A stretch of DNA of 17,249 nt from Actinomycetes bacterium (GTDB lineage: Bacteria; Actinomycetota; Actinomycetes; Propionibacteriales; Propionibacteriaceae). The DNA lies in NCBI GenBank assembly GCA_029778515.1, contig JAKOQD010000205.1:1-17249 (forward strand). Direction: 5' to 3'. A program made the position numbers and the translations under genes. Positions 14,580 to 17,249 of this stretch are shown here, piece by piece. Numbering within the stretch: the stretch's first letter is position 1; each line of letters starts with the position of its first letter. The notes beneath the pieces were generated by a model. It worked only from the letters and a program-made list of their open reading frames with translations. It had not been told where the DNA came from and did not search any database.

Positions 14580-15140
14580 AACGCCGACAGCGCTCCCGCC
14601 GTCGGCGACCTCGTCCCAGTCGAGGAAGAAGCCGTGGGCGCGCCCGTCGAGGAAAACGAAGCGGGCGAGGTTGAACGGTTCGTCGCGGGCGAGGATTCCG
14701 TCGTAGAGCGCCAGGCACAGGTCGTTGGCGCCCACGATGTCGGCGCGTGCGTTTCGGACGTAAGCCGGGACGCCGGTCATGCCGTCCAGAAGGGCACGGA
14801 TGCTGGGCCGCACGGACGGCGTCTTGGCGGTTCGGCTCCGCAGGGTGCGTTCGGGCGCAGCGGCGGCCTGGGCGGGGTCGCGGAGATGTTGTCGCTCGGC
14901 TTCGTCGAGCTTGAGTGCGTCGGCGATGGCGTCGAGGACTGAGGTGGACACGCCGCCGAGCTGGCCGCGTTCGAGGCGGCCATAGTAGTCGACGCTTACC
15001 CCGGCGAGGAGGGCGACCTCTTCGCGCTTGAGGCCGGCAACGCGTCGGCGGCCGTCCATCGCGGGTAGGCCGGAGTCCTGGGGCCGGACGCGGGCGCGTC
15101 GGCTGGTCAGGAACTCGTTGATCTCGCGGCGGTTGTCCGC
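14580..15140 (-). pseudogene. Truncated XRE/MmyB-type transcriptional regulator
   Basis: The minus frame encodes an N-terminal XRE helix-turn-helix. It runs from ADNRREINEFLTSRRARVRP (15140 leftwards), through GRRRVAGLKREEVALLAGVS and VDYYGRLERGQLGGVS, to DEAERQHL. This is followed by the start of the MmyB-like ligand-binding domain (PSIRALLDGMTGVPAYVRNA, ARFVFLDGRA, FLDWDEVA). Two defects are visible. The place where homologs start (M-x-NR) reads GCG, with an in-frame TAG 9 nt further upstream, so no start precedes the internal ATG at 15059. The C-terminal domain is lost after about position 14580, where the frame runs into the tRNA terminator and antisense tRNA-Glu. Family members are about 270-290 residues. 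A short HTH-only product from 15059 remains possible. Such regulators often sit divergent to an oxidoreductase, as here. Confidence 0.7.
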
Positions 15141-15234
15141 CCGACGACGCTACCGCCGGACCGTCCGCGCGTAACAGGTACTGGCGGTGCGTGGTACGGC
15201 AGGTGCTTCCGCGTCCGCGCGGGAAGCGGTGTAG

Positions 15235-16119
<885 letters not shown>

Positions 16120-16130
16120 GGAGCCGGCGC

Positions 16131-16691
16131 ATGAAGACCCGCAATCTCGGCACCCTGCAGGTGTCCGGGCTCAGCCTTGGCGGCAGGGGCATGAGTGTGC
16201 ACTACGGGCCGTCGCCGGAGCGGGGCGACCTGATCGCTTTCACCCGCACCGCGTTCGACCTCGGTGTGACGTTCTTCGACACCGCTCAGGTCTACGGCCC
16301 GTTCACGAACGAGGATCTTGTGGGTGTTGCCCTCGAACCGCTGCGGGACCGGGTCGTGATCGCAACCAAGTTCGGGTTCGACATTGACCCGGCCGACCCG
16401 CGCCGCCGGGCGATCCCCAAGCGGTCCGACGCGGGTATGCAGCGCGCGATCGCGTCCGGCATGATCAAGATCAACGTTTCCGCGCACCTGAGCCAGATCT
16501 TCACCGGGGCCCTGCGGGAGGTGCTTGCTGCGAACCCGGCCATGGTGGATTCACGCAAGTGGATGGCACCCGCCCGGAGTGCGGTCGAGCAGGAAAGTGC
16601 GAGCTTTACGGGCTTGGCCGCTAGTGCGTCTCCCGGACCGCGGCTCTACCCGGACCCATGCCCACGGTCCGGGCGGCGTCCCTGCGGGTAG
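16131..16691 (+). pseudogene. In-frame chimera: aldo/keto reductase N-terminus joined to class II aldolase C-terminus
   Basis: The open frame of 186 codons starts at an ATG preceded by GAGGAG. Residues 1 to about 88 are the beginning of a Tas/YakC-type aldo/keto reductase: [20 protein letters not shown]50 and Y55 ([18 protein letters not shown]), K80 (VVIATKFGF). The active-site His and the rest of the barrel are missing. From about residue 99 the sequence changes to the last helix region of a class II fructose/tagatose-bisphosphate aldolase: [52 protein letters not shown]. The junction lies at about 16390-16425. The last 30 or so residues look unlike either family. It is most simply a deletion scar that happened to keep the frame. 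No catalytic activity is expected. Confidence 0.75.
16632..16673. terminator. Hairpin at the end of the chimeric frame
   Basis: CCCGGACCG (16632-16640) pairs with CGGTCCGGG (16665-16673) around a 24-nt loop. It lies just before the S4-domain gene promoter and may mark the original 3' end of the lost aldolase gene. No T-run is present. Confidence 0.4.
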
Positions 16692-16701
16692 TGCGCCAGA
16701 C

Positions 16702-16707
16702 TTGCGG
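16702..16707 (+). promoter_or_regulatory. Possible leaderless -10 of the S4-domain gene
   Basis: The hexamer CAGACT ends about 6 nt before the GTG at 16709 (exact hexamer 16697-16702, spacer 16703-16708). It resembles the CAAACT of cimA. No Shine-Dalgarno precedes the GTG in the usual window. Confidence 0.4.
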
Positions 16708-16708
16708 G

Positions 16709-16945
16709 GTGGATATCGAGATCACTACGGACTTCATCCGGTTGGGCCAACTGCTCAAATACGCCAACCTCGTCGCTGACGGAGCCGAAGCCAAATCGCT
16801 GATCGCCGCGGGCGGCGTCCGGGTCGATGGCGAACCTGAAAACAGACGCGGCCGGCAGGTCAGCGTCGGTGCGGTGGTCGAGGTGGACCTGCCCGGTGGA
16901 CCGCAACAGGTGCGCGTGGTTGCCGAGGCGTCGGGCCAGGAGTAA
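16709..16945 (+). CDS. Small S4-domain RNA-binding protein
   Basis: This 78-residue protein is almost entirely an S4 RNA-binding domain of the YbcJ/YaaA type. It shows IRLGQLLKYANLVADGAEAK (10-29), SLIAAGGVRVDGEPENRRGR (30-49) and a short C-terminal strand. Such proteins are thought to bind structured RNA, possibly ribosomal, but their exact role is unsettled. The GTG at 16709 is preferred because the family starts there and CAGACT lies 6 nt upstream; an ATG at 16658 would add a basic stretch lying inside the hairpin at 16632-16673. Its promoter style matches the core genes, so the plastic segment seems to end before it. Confidence 0.85.
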   Translation: MDIEITTDFIRLGQLLKYANLVADGAEAKSLIAAGGVRVDGEPENRRGRQVSVGAVVEVDLPGGPQQVRVVAEASGQE

Positions 16946-17044
16946 CGCCGGGTCAAGGGTCGCGTAGGTTCGGCCGACGTCGGGACGGGCGTTTCGTGCA
17001 CCGCAGCTGGGGTACCGGGCGTCTGAACCGACGAGAGGATGATC

Positions 17045-17249
17045 ATGGGCCTGGGTATTGGAATCGTTCTGCTGGTGATTGGCGCCGTCCTCAGCTTCGC
17101 GGTGCGGGATTCCGTTCCCGGTGTAGACCTGTCGATGGTCGGCTACATCTGCATGGGCGCGGGCGCGATAGCCCTGGTGCTGGGCCTGGTCACCAACACC
17201 CAGGCCACCCGCACCAAGCACACCAGCGTGGTGGAGCGGCACGACGAGC
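17045..17249 (+). CDS. DUF6458 family small membrane protein (3' end outside window)
   Basis: The frame starts MGLGIGIVLLVIGAVLSFAV and remains open to the window edge (68 codons visible). There are two hydrophobic helices, residues about 3-20 and 31-51, with a short polar loop (RDSVPGVDLSMVG) between them, then a charged tail (TRTKHTSVVERHDE). This matches the actinobacterial DUF6458 family of small inner-membrane proteins with no known function. GAGAGG about 6 nt before the ATG is a good ribosome binding site, so this gene, unlike its upstream neighbour, has a leader. The 99-bp gap before it includes TAGGTT (16967-16972), a possible -10. Confidence 0.85.
   Translation, partial: MGLGIGIVLLVIGAVLSFAVRDSVPGVDLSMVGYICMGAGAIALVLGLVTNTQATRTKHTSVVERHDE

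Noticed and set aside
14526..14942. Plus-strand open frame after tRNA-Glu
   Set aside because: It is the antisense shadow of the truncated HTH regulator and starts inside the tRNA terminator.

Overview
The window is chromosomal DNA of a high-GC actinobacterium. Evidence for this is the strong G/C preference at third codon positions, an actinobacterial DUF6458 protein, a DUF1707 protein, a CtpE-like P-type ATPase and many genes that look leaderless. A member of Propionibacteriales is a reasonable guess, but the sequence alone does not fix the family.

Layout, left to right. (1) 1-1800: the 3' end of ilvC, a long palindrome, an orphan AbiEi-like protein with a nuclease-like C-terminus, a second long palindrome and a 42-bp direct repeat. 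(2) 1794-4532: a CtpE-type cation ATPase and, convergent to it, a broken hypothetical gene downstream of leuB. (3) 4556-9347: a branched-chain amino acid block. leuB and ilvE are divergent, a 163-bp concentric palindrome fills the gap after ilvE, and tpx and the citramalate synthase cimA are divergent. (4) 9374-14249: a DUF1707 protein, thymidine phosphorylase divergent from a D-2-hydroxyacid dehydrogenase across a 23-bp spacer, then a FAH-family hydrolase coupled to a CPBP intramembrane protease. (5) 14308-14565: tRNA-Gln(CTG), tRNA-Glu(CTC) and a strong intrinsic terminator. (6) about 14570-16700: a plastic segment holding a truncated XRE/MmyB-type regulator, an intact aldo/keto reductase, and an in-frame chimera of a second aldo/keto reductase with the tail of a class II aldolase. 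(7) 16709-17249: a small S4-domain RNA-binding protein and the start of a DUF6458 membrane protein.

Functionally, ilvC, leuB, ilvE and cimA belong to one theme. CimA makes citramalate from pyruvate and acetyl-CoA. LeuB, with LeuCD elsewhere, can carry it to 2-oxobutyrate, and IlvC and IlvE complete isoleucine as well as valine and leucine. This implies a threonine-independent isoleucine route.

The most distinctive signal is promoter architecture. At least nine genes have an actinobacterial -10-like hexamer (TANNNT or CANNNT) exactly 6 or 7 nt before the start codon, with no Shine-Dalgarno sequence, as expected for leaderless mRNAs. In one case a single palindrome, ACCCTAGGGT, supplies the -10 for both divergent genes. 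Genes in the plastic segment instead have ordinary ribosome binding sites, which supports a separate origin. I did not find a clear defence, secretion or biosynthetic system. The best candidates for something undescribed are the shared palindromic -10 promoter and the long concentric palindromes at gene ends.
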